A stretch of 35,316 nucleotides of DNA, taken from the NCBI GenBank assembly GCA_050747525.1, contig JBOGOC010000003.1:1-35316 (forward strand), given 5' to 3'. Position numbers and translations under genes: made by a program. How positions within the stretch are numbered: the first letter of the stretch is position 1; every line of letters starts with the position of its first letter. Under the pieces are notes generated by a model. That model searched no databases and was not told where the DNA came from. It worked only from the letters and a program-made list of their open reading frames with translations. The DNA is from JBOGOC01 sp050747525. GTDB lineage: Bacteria; Acidobacteriota; Polarisedimenticolia; JACPZX01; DASXTC01. Of this stretch, positions 1 through 8,230 are shown in pieces.

Positions 1-32
1 CCTCCGACCGACGAGCCGGGTCGAGCGAGCGT

Positions 33-113
33 TGGCCGCGCGCGCTTTTGCGCGGCCAGCGAGCGAGGGCGAGGAGGGAGGCGGAGCGAGTAAGGCGTGG
101 CCAACGCCACGCC
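33..113. repeat. Two GC-rich hairpins at the left edge
   Basis: Two perfect inverted repeats lie close together. The first has 9-bp arms at 33-41 and 50-58 around an 8-nt loop ending in TTTT. The second has 8-bp arms at 94-101 and 106-113 around CAAC. They are separated and flanked by purine-rich GAGCGAG/GCGAGG words that recur three or more times between 24 and 90. The block sits downstream of sppA, which ends at 191 on the minus strand. It may be a REP-like intergenic element or a transcription end region; neither hairpin has a proper U-tract on either strand, so terminator activity is unproven. Confidence 0.45.
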
Positions 114-190
114 GTCGAGCGCGCCTCGGAGACCACATCCCCGCCGCCGGCCCACCGTGACTCCCGGAGCCATGCCCCGGGTCTTATGCC

Positions 191-1912
191 CTAGGGCTGG
201 GGCGGGAGCTCCGACATGAGCCAGACCGGCTCGCGCGACATCAGGAGCGCGCGCCCCACGTCACGGGTCACCGATCTCAGCTCGGGCGGCAGGGACACGG
301 CCCGCGTGCTGTCGCCGGGCGACAGCAGCGCCTGGAACAGCGTCTTCTTCTCGGGGAGGAACACCAGCCGGACCGATTCGTCCTCGGGGATGCTGGCCTC
401 TTTCTTGGCGATCTCGATCGCCTTGCTCAGGCCGCCCAGCTCGTCCACGAGGCCCAGCTCCTTGGCCCGCTTGCCGGTCCACACGTGCCCCTGGCCGATC
501 TTGTCCACGTCCTCGCGGCTCATTCCCCGTCCCTGCGCGACGAGGCCGGTGAACTGTTCGTAGACCTTGTTCATGAACTTCCAGTAGATCTCCTTCTGCT
601 CGGGGGTGTACCGCATGCCGTCCCAGAAGAAGGTCGCCTGATCGCCTACCGGCAGGGCCTCCCGGTTCAGGCCGATCCAGTCGTACAGTCCGGAGGTCAC
701 CAGCTTCCCTGACACCACGCCGATCGATCCCGTGATGGTCCCAGGCTGGCTCACGATCCGGGTGGCGCCGGCGGAGACGTAGTAGCCCCCGGAGGCCGCC
801 AGATCCGACATGGAGATCACCACCGGCTTCTCCTGGCGCGCGAGCTGTGTCTCGCGCCAGATGACGTCCGAGGCGACCGCCGAGCCGCCGGGAGAGTCCA
901 CGCGGAACACGATCGCCTTGATGCCGCTGTCCTCACGCGCCTGGCGGAAGGCCTTGGCGATGGTGTCCGAGCCCATGACCACGGTTCCCATGGGATCGCT
1001 CTGGCTCCTGCCCGTCACGATGATGCCGTTGCCGGTGATCACCGCGATCCGCCGGCCGCTGCCGCGCGAGCCTCGCTTCTCGAGGTACTCGTCGTAGTTC
1101 AGCGTCTCGAGGTCGCCGTCGTTGCGCGCCTTGGCCGTCTCCTCGAACTCGTCGTGATAACCCAGTTTGTCGATCAGCCCTTTCTGCAGCGCCTCGGCCC
1201 CGGTCTGGGGGCCGGAGTTGATGATGGCCTCCACGTCCTTGGGCGCCATCTTGCGGGTTTCGGCAATCCCGGCCACGATCTGCTCGAACCAGTCCGTCAG
1301 GTACATCATCGTGGCTTCCCGGTGCGCCTCGGTCATCTGCTTCTCGGTGTAGACGTCCTTGGCGTTCTTGTACTTTCCGATGCTGTCCATGTCCGGATAG
1401 ATGCCCAGCTTGTCGAACGTCCCTCTCAGGAAGGGCGTGACGCTGAGCAGGCCGGCCAGGTTCACGTCGCCCGGCGGGGCCACGTGGATCTCGTCGAACG
1501 CGGTGGCCAGGTAATACATGCCCGTGCCACCGGAGAACTCACCGATGGTGTCGGCATAGACCAGCGCCCACTTCCCCTTGGCACGGAAGGCCAGCACGGC
1601 GTCGCGGATCTCCTGCACCTTCCCCATCCCCATGGAGAAGGGCTTGAGCTCGACCATCAGCCCGTTGACCCGCTCGTCATTGGCCGCGCGCTCGATGGCG
1701 CCCACGATGTCGCGCAGCAGGGTGACGTCGGGCTGCAGGAGCAGGGCGATCAGCGAGTCGTCCTTGTCCTCGACGATGTCGCCGCTGAGGGTGATCTTCA
1801 CCACGGTTCCGCGCTGAATGCCGCCGGCCATCATCACGGCGGCGGCAATGACCACGAGGACCACGAGCATGGCCCCCGCGGCCAACAGACATCCCTTGGC
1901 TCCTCTGGTCAT
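191..1912 (-). CDS. sppA: Signal peptide peptidase SppA, long (67K) type
   Basis: A membrane-anchored serine protease of family S49 that degrades cleaved signal peptides at the inner membrane. The protein has 573 residues, matching the long duplicated-domain form. Residues 7-30 form one hydrophobic anchor, followed by two S49 domains. The Ser/Lys dyad is visible: the nucleophile is Ser374 in the AASGGYY motif of the C-terminal domain, and the base is most likely Lys182 in GKYKNA of the N-terminal domain. The SPGG turn is at about 340-343. The start is supported by an AGGAGA ribosome site just upstream. It is divergent from the redoxin gene at 2043, with 130 bp between them. Confidence 0.95.
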   Translation of the reverse strand: MTRGAKGCLLAAGAMLVVLVVIAAAVMMAGGIQRGTVVKITLSGDIVEDKDDSLIALLLQPDVTLLRDIVGAIERAANDERVNGLMVELKPFSMGMGKVQEIRDAVLAFRAKGKWALVYADTIGEFSGGTGMYYLATAFDEIHVAPPGDVNLAGLLSVTPFLRGTFDKLGIYPDMDSIGKYKNAKDVYTEKQMTEAHREATMMYLTDWFEQIVAGIAETRKMAPKDVEAIINSGPQTGAEALQKGLIDKLGYHDEFEETAKARNDGDLETLNYDEYLEKRGSRGSGRRIAVITGNGIIVTGRSQSDPMGTVVMGSDTIAKAFRQAREDSGIKAIVFRVDSPGGSAVASDVIWRETQLARQEKPVVISMSDLAASGGYYVSAGATRIVSQPGTITGSIGVVSGKLVTSGLYDWIGLNREALPVGDQATFFWDGMRYTPEQKEIYWKFMNKVYEQFTGLVAQGRGMSREDVDKIGQGHVWTGKRAKELGLVDELGGLSKAIEIAKKEASIPEDESVRLVFLPEKKTLFQALLSPGDSTRAVSLPPELRSVTRDVGRALLMSREPVWLMSELPPQP

Positions 1913-1991
1913 TCTTCTCCTGCCTCCCGGTTGGATGAGTGGAGCGCTACCTTACCAAATCCCGGTGAATCGCGCGCCCACCCGGTGAGTC

Positions 1992-1997
1992 TATAAT
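1992..1997 (+). promoter_or_regulatory. Candidate -10 box for the redoxin operon
   Basis: A perfect TATAAT stands 46 bp ahead of the ATG at 2043 in the divergent gap with sppA. I see no convincing -35 box at the usual spacing, so it may need an activator. A good ribosome site (GGAGG at 2030-2034) follows, 8 nt before the ATG. Confidence 0.45.
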
Positions 1998-2042
1998 GCC
2001 TGTCGTTCCGGCCATTCCGTCATGTTCATGGAGGATTAAAGC

Positions 2043-2651
2043 ATGCCGCACTCGAACTCCCGCGGGCCGAGCCGGCGCTCTCTGGCGCTGACGATGGCCA
2101 CCCTGGCGGCGGCCGCCGTCTTCGCCGCCGAGGTTCCCCAGGCGATCGCGGTGGGCAAGCCCGCTCCCGATTTCACCCTGCCCGGCTCCGACGGCTCCAC
2201 CCACGCCCTGTCCGATCTTCGTTCGTCCAAGGGCGTGGTGATCATCTTCGTGTCCACACGCTGCCCGGTTTCCAACGCCTACAACGAGCGCATGGCCAGA
2301 CTGGCCGACACCTATTCCTCCAAGGGGATCCGCTTCGTGGGGATCAACGCCAACAAGGCGGAGCAGCCCGAGGAGATCGCGGATCACGCGCGCAAGCACC
2401 AGTGGAGCTTCCCCGTCCTCAAGGACGCGGGCAACAAGGTCGCCGACCTGTACGGCGCCACGGTCACGCCCGAGGCGTTCGTGGTTGATCCGTCCGGCGT
2501 GGTGCGCTACCACGGCCGCATCGACGACTCGCAGGACGCGCCGGCCGTGAAGGCCCGCGATCTGGACGAGGCCCTGGATGCCCTGCTGGCCGGACGCGAG
2601 GTGGCGAAGAAAGAGGCCAAGGCGTTCGGGTGCTCCATCAAGCGAGGATGA
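2043..2651 (+). CDS. Redoxin-domain (AhpC/TSA-like) secreted protein
   Basis: A thioredoxin-fold protein of the AhpC/TSA-redoxin superfamily, 202 residues. An N-terminal hydrophobic stretch (residues about 13-30) looks like a Sec signal, placing the domain outside the cytoplasm. The redox motif is CPVSN with Cys74, not the CxxC of thioredoxins. A second conserved-looking cysteine, Cys197 in FGCSIK, lies at the extreme C-terminus and could be the resolving residue. A strong GGAGG precedes the ATG. Its stop overlaps the start of the next TlpA-like gene (ATGA at 2648-2651), so the two are very probably translated together. The physiological substrate is unknown. Confidence 0.85.
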   Translation: MPHSNSRGPSRRSLALTMATLAAAAVFAAEVPQAIAVGKPAPDFTLPGSDGSTHALSDLRSSKGVVIIFVSTRCPVSNAYNERMARLADTYSSKGIRFVGINANKAEQPEEIADHARKHQWSFPVLKDAGNKVADLYGATVTPEAFVVDPSGVVRYHGRIDDSQDAPAVKARDLDEALDALLAGREVAKKEAKAFGCSIKRG

Positions 2652-3154
2652 AGCACGCCGCGCGCGCGCTCGTCGCGGCCGCTCTGGTGATCGCTCCGGC
2701 TGCTCCTGCAGCCGCCGCGGCGCCCGAGGTGCGTCCGATCGATCGTGATGGTCTGTCCTCCCTGCTGCGCGCCCAGCGGGGCCGCGTCGTGGTCCTGAAC
2801 ATGTGGGCCACCTGGTGCGAACCGTGCCGCGAGGAGTTCCCGGCCTTCGTCGCGCTGGACCGGGAGCTGCGCGACCTCGGGGTCTCCGTGCTGGCGGTGT
2901 CGCTCGACTCCGCCTCGGCCCTCGAGACGGAGGTCCGCCCCTTTCTGGCGTCCCAGGGAGCGTCCTTCTCCTGCTTCATCAAGTCGCCCGGCGACGACGA
3001 CGCCTTCATCAACGCCATCGATCCCACCTGGTCCGGCGCCCTGCCCGCAACCTTCCTGTACGATCAGACCGGCCGCAGGATTCAGGCCTTTTCGGGCACG
3101 GTGACCCTGGAGCGCCTCCGGCGGGCGGTGACCCCGCTCCTGGCGAAGCCCTGA
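2648..3154 (+). CDS. TlpA-like thiol-disulfide oxidoreductase
   Basis: A secreted or periplasmic thioredoxin-like protein of 168 residues. The chosen ATG overlaps the previous stop and begins a clear signal peptide (an Ala/Leu-rich core, residues 5-25). An alternative in-frame start lies 18 nt upstream but would put extra residues before the signal. The active site is WCEPC (Cys57, Cys60), followed by REEFP as in TlpA/ResA proteins. The likely cis-proline is in the segment GALPATF. This family keeps cysteines reduced in proteins such as apocytochromes c; a dihaem cytochrome is encoded further on at 15865, but a link is only a guess. Confidence 0.9.
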   Translation: MKHAARALVAAALVIAPAAPAAAAAPEVRPIDRDGLSSLLRAQRGRVVVLNMWATWCEPCREEFPAFVALDRELRDLGVSVLAVSLDSASALETEVRPFLASQGASFSCFIKSPGDDDAFINAIDPTWSGALPATFLYDQTGRRIQAFSGTVTLERLRRAVTPLLAKP

Positions 3155-3232
3155 GCGTTGACGATGGAGCCCGGACCCTTGTAAGGTGCCGCCTCAGGCG
3201 CACGATGCGCCCCTTCGTCGAGGAGGCCGCCG

Positions 3233-3634
3233 ATGTTCCGCGAGTTCAAGGAGTTCCTTCTCAAGACCAACGCGCTCGCTCTGGCCGTGGGGATCATCAT
3301 CGGCGGAGCGGTGGGCAAGGTGGTTTCCTCCGTGGTATCGGACCTCCTGATGCCGGTGGTGGGCCTGGCCCTGCCGGGCGGCGCGTGGCGCGAAGTGCAG
3401 TTCCCGCTGGTGACGGCCCCGGACGGGAAGGTCACGTCGGCCATCAGCGTGGGGTCGTTCCTGGGGACCGTGGTCGACTTCGTCATCATCGGCTTCGTGG
3501 TCTTCATGGTCACGCGCCTCATCCTGAAGCCCGAGCCCGCGGCGCCCGGCACGGCCTCGAAGACCTGCCCTGAATGCGCGGAGACCGTGCTCGCGGCCGC
3601 CAGGAAGTGCCGCTACTGCGCGAGCCCGGTCTGA
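3233..3634 (+). CDS. mscL: Large-conductance mechanosensitive channel MscL with C-terminal zinc ribbon
   Basis: MscL opens under membrane tension to release solutes on hypo-osmotic shock. The first 100 residues match the family: an amphipathic N-terminus (FREFKEFLLKTNALALAVG), TM1 with the Gly-rich pore helix, a short periplasmic loop, and TM2 ending in a basic residue near RLILKPEP. At 133 residues it is slightly shorter than the usual form. The C-terminus carries two CxxC pairs (Cys112/Cys115 and Cys126/Cys129) in place of the usual cytoplasmic helical bundle, giving a rubredoxin-like zinc knuckle. The channel assignment is secure; the role of the ribbon is unknown. Confidence 0.9.
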   Translation: MFREFKEFLLKTNALALAVGIIIGGAVGKVVSSVVSDLLMPVVGLALPGGAWREVQFPLVTAPDGKVTSAISVGSFLGTVVDFVIIGFVVFMVTRLILKPEPAAPGTASKTCPECAETVLAAARKCRYCASPV

Positions 3635-3636
3635 GC

Positions 3637-4638
3637 ATGCCTTCCCCCGAGCGGATCAGCCTCGCTCAGCTGCCCACGCCGTGGCATCCGCTGCCGCGCT
3701 TCTCGGCCGAGATCGCGGGGGCCGACGTCTGGATCAAGCGGGACGACTGCACGGGGCTGGCGTTCGGGGGGAACAAGGCGCGCAAGCTGGAATATCTGAT
3801 GCAGGCGGCCCGCGCCGCGGGAGCCGACACCGTCGTCACCTTCGGTGGCGTGCAGTCCAACCACGCGCGATCGACGGCCGCGGCCTGCCGTCAGACCGGC
3901 ATGGACTGTCATCTGATCCTGGCGGGCTCTCCTCCCGACGAGGTGACGGGCAACCTGCTGCTGTGCCGCCTGCTGGGAGCCACCCTCAGCTTCCTCTCCC
4001 TGACCCCAGCGCAGCTCACGGCGGGCCGGGTCGAGGAGGCATACGTGCAGGTCGAGGATCGGCTGCGCACGCAGGGCCGCCGTTCCTTCCGCATCCCGCC
4101 AGGCGGGAGCACGGCCCTGGGGGTCCTGGGATACCGGGCCGCCTTCGACGAGACGATGGAGCAGGCCGCCTCGTCGGGCTCGGTCCCGGGCCGGCTGGTG
4201 GTGGCGTTCGGAACGGGAGGGACGCTGGCGGGGCTGATCCTGGGGAACGTCCTGGCGGGACGCCCCTGCAGGGTGACCGGAGTGTCGGTGGCCCCGCCCG
4301 GCATGCCGGACGCGCTGGGGGTCGCACCAGTGGAGCAGCTGGTGAGGGACGGGGCCGCCGCCGAGGGCCGGAGCGTCGACCTGCGTCCTGGGGACGTGGA
4401 GATCACATACGAGCACGCTGGCCGGGCGTATGGAGCACCCACCACCGAAGGGATGGAGGCGATCCGCTCCCTCGCGCGCACCGAAGGGATATTCCTGGAC
4501 CCGGTGTACACGTCCAAGGCGATGGCGGCCCTCATCGACATGGCGCGGTCGGAACGGCAGGCCGGAAAGGCGCTCGGCTTCTTCCACACCGGGGGGACGC
4601 CGGCGCTGTTCGCCTATCACGCGGCGCTGGCGCGATGA
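3637..4638 (+). CDS. PLP-dependent ACC deaminase / D-cysteine desulfhydrase family enzyme
   Basis: A fold-type II PLP enzyme of 333 residues. The segment WIKRDDCTGLAFGGNKARKLEYL carries the expected PLP lysine, Lys47 in GGNK, and is followed by GGVQSNHAR, which in the family holds the serine near the substrate. A Gly-rich phosphate cup (FGTGGTLAG) follows, and the end is FFHTGGTPALF. Members either open 1-aminocyclopropane-1-carboxylate or remove H2S from D-cysteine; sequence alone does not decide. The ATG lies 2 nt after the mscL stop, so I chose it over an upstream in-frame start inside mscL. Confidence 0.85.
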   Translation: MPSPERISLAQLPTPWHPLPRFSAEIAGADVWIKRDDCTGLAFGGNKARKLEYLMQAARAAGADTVVTFGGVQSNHARSTAAACRQTGMDCHLILAGSPPDEVTGNLLLCRLLGATLSFLSLTPAQLTAGRVEEAYVQVEDRLRTQGRRSFRIPPGGSTALGVLGYRAAFDETMEQAASSGSVPGRLVVAFGTGGTLAGLILGNVLAGRPCRVTGVSVAPPGMPDALGVAPVEQLVRDGAAAEGRSVDLRPGDVEITYEHAGRAYGAPTTEGMEAIRSLARTEGIFLDPVYTSKAMAALIDMARSERQAGKALGFFHTGGTPALFAYHAALAR

Positions 4639-4661
4639 AGCGTGGCGCTGGCGCGATGAAG
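4620..4661 (+). repeat. 21-bp tandem duplication across the stop/start junction
   Basis: Two adjacent 21-bp copies, 4620-4640 and 4641-4661, match at 20 of 21 positions (C versus T at the third base). Each contains GGCGCTGGCGCGATGAA, so the ATGA stop/start overlap of the PLP enzyme and the next gene has been copied. The result is two in-frame ATG codons, at 4635 and 4656, for the downstream gene. Confidence 0.85.
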
Positions 4662-5183
4662 GCGCGCGCGTCGGCCTGGCTCGTGGTGGCGGCCGCGGCC
4701 GCCGCGCTCTGCCTGTCGATGGCGCCTCCACTGCTCGTGCACGGCGGCCACGCGCGCGCGGGGACGGCCATCCGCATTGCGCTGGCCCCCATCTGCCATC
4801 AGGATCCCGCGCGCAGCTTCCACCTGGCCGCTCGTCCCATGGGGGTGTGCGCGCGGTGCGCCGGCGTGCAGGCAGGGTTCCTGGCGGCTTCTCTCGCCCT
4901 CGCCGGAGCCGTGAGGGCCCGGCGGAAGGCGCCCCTTCGGCCGCCGCGCCCGGTGGTGCTGACTCTGGCCGCGGCCCCGATGGCCGCCCAGTGGCTGCTG
5001 GCCCGCCTTCCACTCGGCTATCCCGCGCTGGACGGCAATCCCGTGCGCGCGCTCACGGGTGCGCTCTTCGGCGTGGCCCTGTCGACCTACGTCCTTCCGG
5101 CTGTCGTCGAAATGGTGGAGGAGATCACCCACGCGCGGAGGCTTCCGCGCAGCGAGGAGAGAACCGATGTCGCAACAGCCTGA
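4635..5183 (+). CDS. DUF2085-type small membrane protein
   Basis: A 182-residue inner-membrane protein if translation starts at 4635, or 175 if it starts at the duplicated ATG 4656. It has a hydrophobic N-terminus, then the Cys/His-rich loop CHQDPARSFHL...GVCARCAGVQAGF, which is the hallmark of DUF2085 proteins, then two or three more hydrophobic segments. The biochemical role of this family is not known; the loop looks suited to metal binding. The 4635 start overlaps the upstream stop (ATGA). The 3' end overlaps the next gene by 17 bp, which suggests coupled translation. Confidence 0.7.
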   Translation: MKRGAGAMKARASAWLVVAAAAAALCLSMAPPLLVHGGHARAGTAIRIALAPICHQDPARSFHLAARPMGVCARCAGVQAGFLAASLALAGAVRARRKAPLRPPRPVVLTLAAAPMAAQWLLARLPLGYPALDGNPVRALTGALFGVALSTYVLPAVVEMVEEITHARRLPRSEERTDVATA

Positions 5184-5676
5184 CCTGTGGAGGCCGGCGC
5201 TGATTTCGGGCGCCGCCTTCGGCATCGCGTCCGCGATCCCGATCGTGAGCCTGCTCAACTGTCTGTGCTGCTCGCTCATCATCAGCTCCGGAGTCCTCAC
5301 GACATGGATGATGGTCAGAGGATCCACCGTCGCCGTGACCTACGGGCAGGCGGCGCTGGGAGGCGCGATCGCCGGCGCCGTGGCGGCCGTGACCTGGGGT
5401 CTGGCCACCCTGCTCGTCGGGATGGCCCTCCAGCGCGACTTCACCGAAGACATGCGGGAGGCGGCCGAACGGACGCAGCAGATGACCGGCGAGGACGTGG
5501 CGGCGGTCCTGGAGGGGATCGCGGCCCCCGTGATGCTGGCCATCGGAAGCTGCATCCTCATCGTCATCTGGGTTCCATTCGGCATCGCCGGCGGCGTGAT
5601 CGGCCGGGCCATCTTCGAAAAGCGGCCCCCCGCGGCCACCGCCGCTCCCGAAGGCCTTGACACGATGCCCCGATGA
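5167..5676 (+). CDS. Hypothetical polytopic membrane protein
   Basis: I do not recognise the family. The 169-residue product has about four hydrophobic segments: two near the N-terminus (with the Cys-rich stretch LLNCLCCSLIISSG between residues about 28 and 42), one around 60-85 (Gly/Ala-rich), and one near 120-150 before a Pro/Ala-rich tail. A central polar helix (residues about 88-112) separates the two halves. The start at 5167 follows a GAGGAGA ribosome site and overlaps the DUF2085 gene by 17 bp, so the two are probably made together. No catalytic motif is visible. Confidence 0.7.
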   Translation: MSQQPDLWRPALISGAAFGIASAIPIVSLLNCLCCSLIISSGVLTTWMMVRGSTVAVTYGQAALGGAIAGAVAAVTWGLATLLVGMALQRDFTEDMREAAERTQQMTGEDVAAVLEGIAAPVMLAIGSCILIVIWVPFGIAGGVIGRAIFEKRPPAATAAPEGLDTMPR

Positions 5677-5692
5677 GTCCAACGTATGCGGC

Positions 5693-5932
5693 ATGCACGC
5701 GGCCACCGGAAGCCCCGTCCCTGAAGGAACACGGGGCCCGCAGGACGACTTCTTCTGCTACAAGTACCAGGTCTGGTACAGGGTCGCCGACTGCGTCTAC
5801 CGCGGCCAGCACAAGACCTTCCCGGGCTGCGTGAACTGCTTCCAGGGGCTCCTCAACATCCGCAGCCGCGAGAAGAGGGCGAACACCGCTTCCCGTGAGC
5901 CGGGAGGAACCCTCCTCACCATCAAGCGCTGA
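5693..5932 (+). CDS. Small four-cysteine protein, unknown function
   Basis: A 79-residue soluble protein. Its core is FFCYKY, then VADCVYRGQHKTFPGCVNCFQG, giving Cys22, Cys34, Cys46 and Cys49. This spacing, with conserved-looking aromatic residues and a GCVNC knuckle, suggests a small zinc-binding or disulfide fold. The tail is basic and polar. The start is uncertain: ATG 5693 is used, but an in-frame TTG at 5657 would add 12 residues and overlap the previous gene. Its 3' end overlaps the next gene if that starts at GTG 5895. I cannot name a family. Confidence 0.6.
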   Translation: MHAATGSPVPEGTRGPQDDFFCYKYQVWYRVADCVYRGQHKTFPGCVNCFQGLLNIRSREKRANTASREPGGTLLTIKR

Positions 5933-6677
5933 CTTGCAGCTTTCCTGGATCTTCCTGGACGCGGGCAACACCCTCATCGGGCTCGAGTACGCGCACGTCG
6001 TGAAGGCGCTCGGGGACGCCGGGTTCCCGACCGACGAGCCGTCGCTGCGGCGCGCCGAGCTGCCGGGACGCCGCGAGCTGGACATGGCGATCATCGCGCG
6101 ATGGCAGGAAGGCCCGGTGCCGCGATCCGGATGGGTCGAAGCGCAGATCGGACGGCGGTACTGGCAGGGCATGCTTCAGCGGGCCGGTGCCTCGCCGGAA
6201 CGGATCGAGGCGCTCACCGACACCGTGCTGCGGGTCACCCGCCCGGCCGCCTCGTGGACCCGCGTGGCCGGCTCGACCATGCAGGCGCTCGACGCGATGG
6301 CCGATCGGGGCGTGAAGCTGGCGGTCATCTCCAATTCGTCGGGAACACTCGAAGAGCACCTCCGAACCCTGGGGCTCTCCTCGCGCTTCGAGTTCATCAT
6401 CGATTCGCACCACGCCGGCGTCGAAAAGCCTCATCCCGACATCTTCCGTCTGGCACTGGAGCGGGCGGGAGGCCTGCCCGCGGGTGAAGCGCTCTACCTG
6501 GGGGACATCTACGCCATCGACGTGCTGGGAGCCAGAGGAGCCGGCCTGCAGGCCATGCTGTTCGATCCCTCGGGTCAGTGGGACGAGGCTCTCGCGCCAC
6601 GCGGCCAGGCGGTCTGCCCCACCGTCATGTCCCTCGAGCAGCTGGCCGGGATGGTGACGGCCCCGCGCGGACGCTGA
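5895..6677 (+). CDS. HAD-superfamily hydrolase (haloacid dehalogenase-like)
   Basis: A HAD phosphatase-like enzyme of up to 260 residues. Motif I is FLDAGNTL (nucleophile Asp; Asn stands two residues later where Asp or Gly is common in this subgroup), motif II is VISNSSG, motif III is the Lys of GVEKPHPDIF, and motif IV is LGDIYAIDVLGA. The helical cap inserted after motif I fits subfamily IA. The start is unclear: GTG 5895 overlaps the preceding small gene by 38 bp, and TTG 5934 (just before QLSWIFLDAG) would give a tighter N-terminus. Neither has an obvious ribosome site. The substrate is unknown. Confidence 0.88.
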   Translation: MSREEPSSPSSADLQLSWIFLDAGNTLIGLEYAHVVKALGDAGFPTDEPSLRRAELPGRRELDMAIIARWQEGPVPRSGWVEAQIGRRYWQGMLQRAGASPERIEALTDTVLRVTRPAASWTRVAGSTMQALDAMADRGVKLAVISNSSGTLEEHLRTLGLSSRFEFIIDSHHAGVEKPHPDIFRLALERAGGLPAGEALYLGDIYAIDVLGARGAGLQAMLFDPSGQWDEALAPRGQAVCPTVMSLEQLAGMVTAPRGR

Positions 6678-6678
6678 G

Positions 6679-8229
6679 GTGGAGAGGCGGCACGCGGCCG
6701 TCCTGTGCGCCGCCGTGCTGGTGGCGCTGGTGGTTCACGCGCGCGCCGCACTGAACCCCTGCGACGACGCGTACATCATCTTCCGCTACGTCGAGAACGT
6801 CCTGGCCGGGCAGGGTGCCATCTACAATCCCGGGGAGCGGGTCTTCGGGATCTCCTGCCCGCTCTATTTCGTCTGGCTGGTGGCGGCCAAGGCCGCGCTT
6901 CCATCGTTCAGCCTGGAGGCTCTGGCCTCGCGCGGCAACGTCCTGTTCCTGTCGGCCGCGGGAATGCTGGCCTCCCTGCTGTTGCGCCATCTCGGAGCCG
7001 CCCGATGGGCCGCCACACTCGGCGGGGTCGCGGTGATCCTGGGAGAGCCGGCCCTGAGGCCGTCGCTCGGGGGGATGGAATCCCCGCTCTATCTCACCCT
7101 CTCGTTCGGAGCGCTGCTGGCCATCGTCCATCATCGCGACACGGCGGCGGTTCTGCTTGCCTCGCTTGCCACGCTGACCCGCCCCGAAGGAATGCTGCTG
7201 CTGGGTGTCGTCCTGGTGGCGCTACTTCTGAAGCCGGAACGCAGCCTGCAGCCCCTTGCCGGTCTGGCGCCGCTCGTCCTCTGGGGTCTCTGGGCGTGGG
7301 CGGCGTACGGGAATCCGGTCCCTCATTCCATCGTGGCCAAGTCCCGGCCGCTCTATCCCCTGCCGGCGGGCACGGCTCTCGGCTCCCTTTCGTCCCAGAT
7401 CGGGCACTGGACGATCGACGGCGTTCTCACCCTCGTCTGGTCGCTGTCGGGCCGGGCCGGCAGGGAATTGTCGCGCTGGATCTACGTGTGGCCCGGCGCG
7501 GTCGTCACCCTCTGGGGACTCTGGCAGTGGTGGCGATGGCGTGGTGACGACGATCGGCTGCGCCGGCTCGCGCTGCCGGCCTACCTGGTCCTCCTCGTCG
7601 TCTTCTACGCCGTCACCAATCCGCTGCTGCAGGCCTGGTACACGCCGCTGACGTACGCACCATGGGTCGCGCTGATGCTGGGAGCATCGCTCACCCGCCG
7701 GCCGGACGACCCGGTGCACGGAAGACTGGTGCGCGCCGGAGCGGCGTCACTGCTGGTGTCGACCCTGGCGGCTTCCTTTGTCTACTACATGGTGCCGTCG
7801 GAGCAAGGGTTGATCCTTCACGGAGCCCACAGCGGTCGCCAGGTGGCGCAGATGCGCGCGTACGAGCTGGCCGCGCGGTGGATTGGAGAGCATTCGCAGG
7901 CGACCGACACGGTCGCCGCCGCCGAGATCGGGATCGTGGGACGCGTCCTGCCGCGCAGGATCCTGGACGCCTGCGGCCTGGTGTCTCCGCAGGCTCTCCC
8001 CTGGATTCCCGCCCCTCCAGGCGAGCGCGGCGCGCAACTCGGCTCGATCCCCACCGGACTGATCCGGGAGGAGAGACCGGAATTCGTCATGATGCTGCCT
8101 GCCTTCGCGGAACGGAGCCTGCTGGTCGATCCCTGGTTCCTGGGTGCGTACGAGCTCGTGCACGAAGAGCCGTTCCTGACCGGCGACCCGCGCTACCGCG
8201 CCGTCCTCGTCTACCGCCGGCGAACCTGA
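6679..8229 (+). CDS. GT39/GT-C-like polytopic glycosyltransferase
   Basis: A 516-residue membrane protein with about 10-12 hydrophobic segments. It starts at GTG, 1 nt after the HAD stop. The first periplasmic loop carries NPCDDAYIIFRYVENVLAGQGAIYNPGERVFG. The Asp-Asp pair and the following FRY...G.G..YNPGERV are typical of GT-C membrane glycosyltransferases that use polyprenyl-phosphate sugars (ArnT/PMT and mycobacterial arabinosyltransferase relatives). A soluble C-terminal domain (about residues 400-516) follows the last TM. Sugar and acceptor cannot be told from sequence. Its end lies 1 nt from the end of the convergent gene. Confidence 0.75.
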   Translation: MERRHAAVLCAAVLVALVVHARAALNPCDDAYIIFRYVENVLAGQGAIYNPGERVFGISCPLYFVWLVAAKAALPSFSLEALASRGNVLFLSAAGMLASLLLRHLGAARWAATLGGVAVILGEPALRPSLGGMESPLYLTLSFGALLAIVHHRDTAAVLLASLATLTRPEGMLLLGVVLVALLLKPERSLQPLAGLAPLVLWGLWAWAAYGNPVPHSIVAKSRPLYPLPAGTALGSLSSQIGHWTIDGVLTLVWSLSGRAGRELSRWIYVWPGAVVTLWGLWQWWRWRGDDDRLRRLALPAYLVLLVVFYAVTNPLLQAWYTPLTYAPWVALMLGASLTRRPDDPVHGRLVRAGAASLLVSTLAASFVYYMVPSEQGLILHGAHSGRQVAQMRAYELAARWIGEHSQATDTVAAAEIGIVGRVLPRRILDACGLVSPQALPWIPAPPGERGAQLGSIPTGLIREERPEFVMMLPAFAERSLLVDPWFLGAYELVHEEPFLTGDPRYRAVLVYRRRT

Positions 8230-8230
8230 C

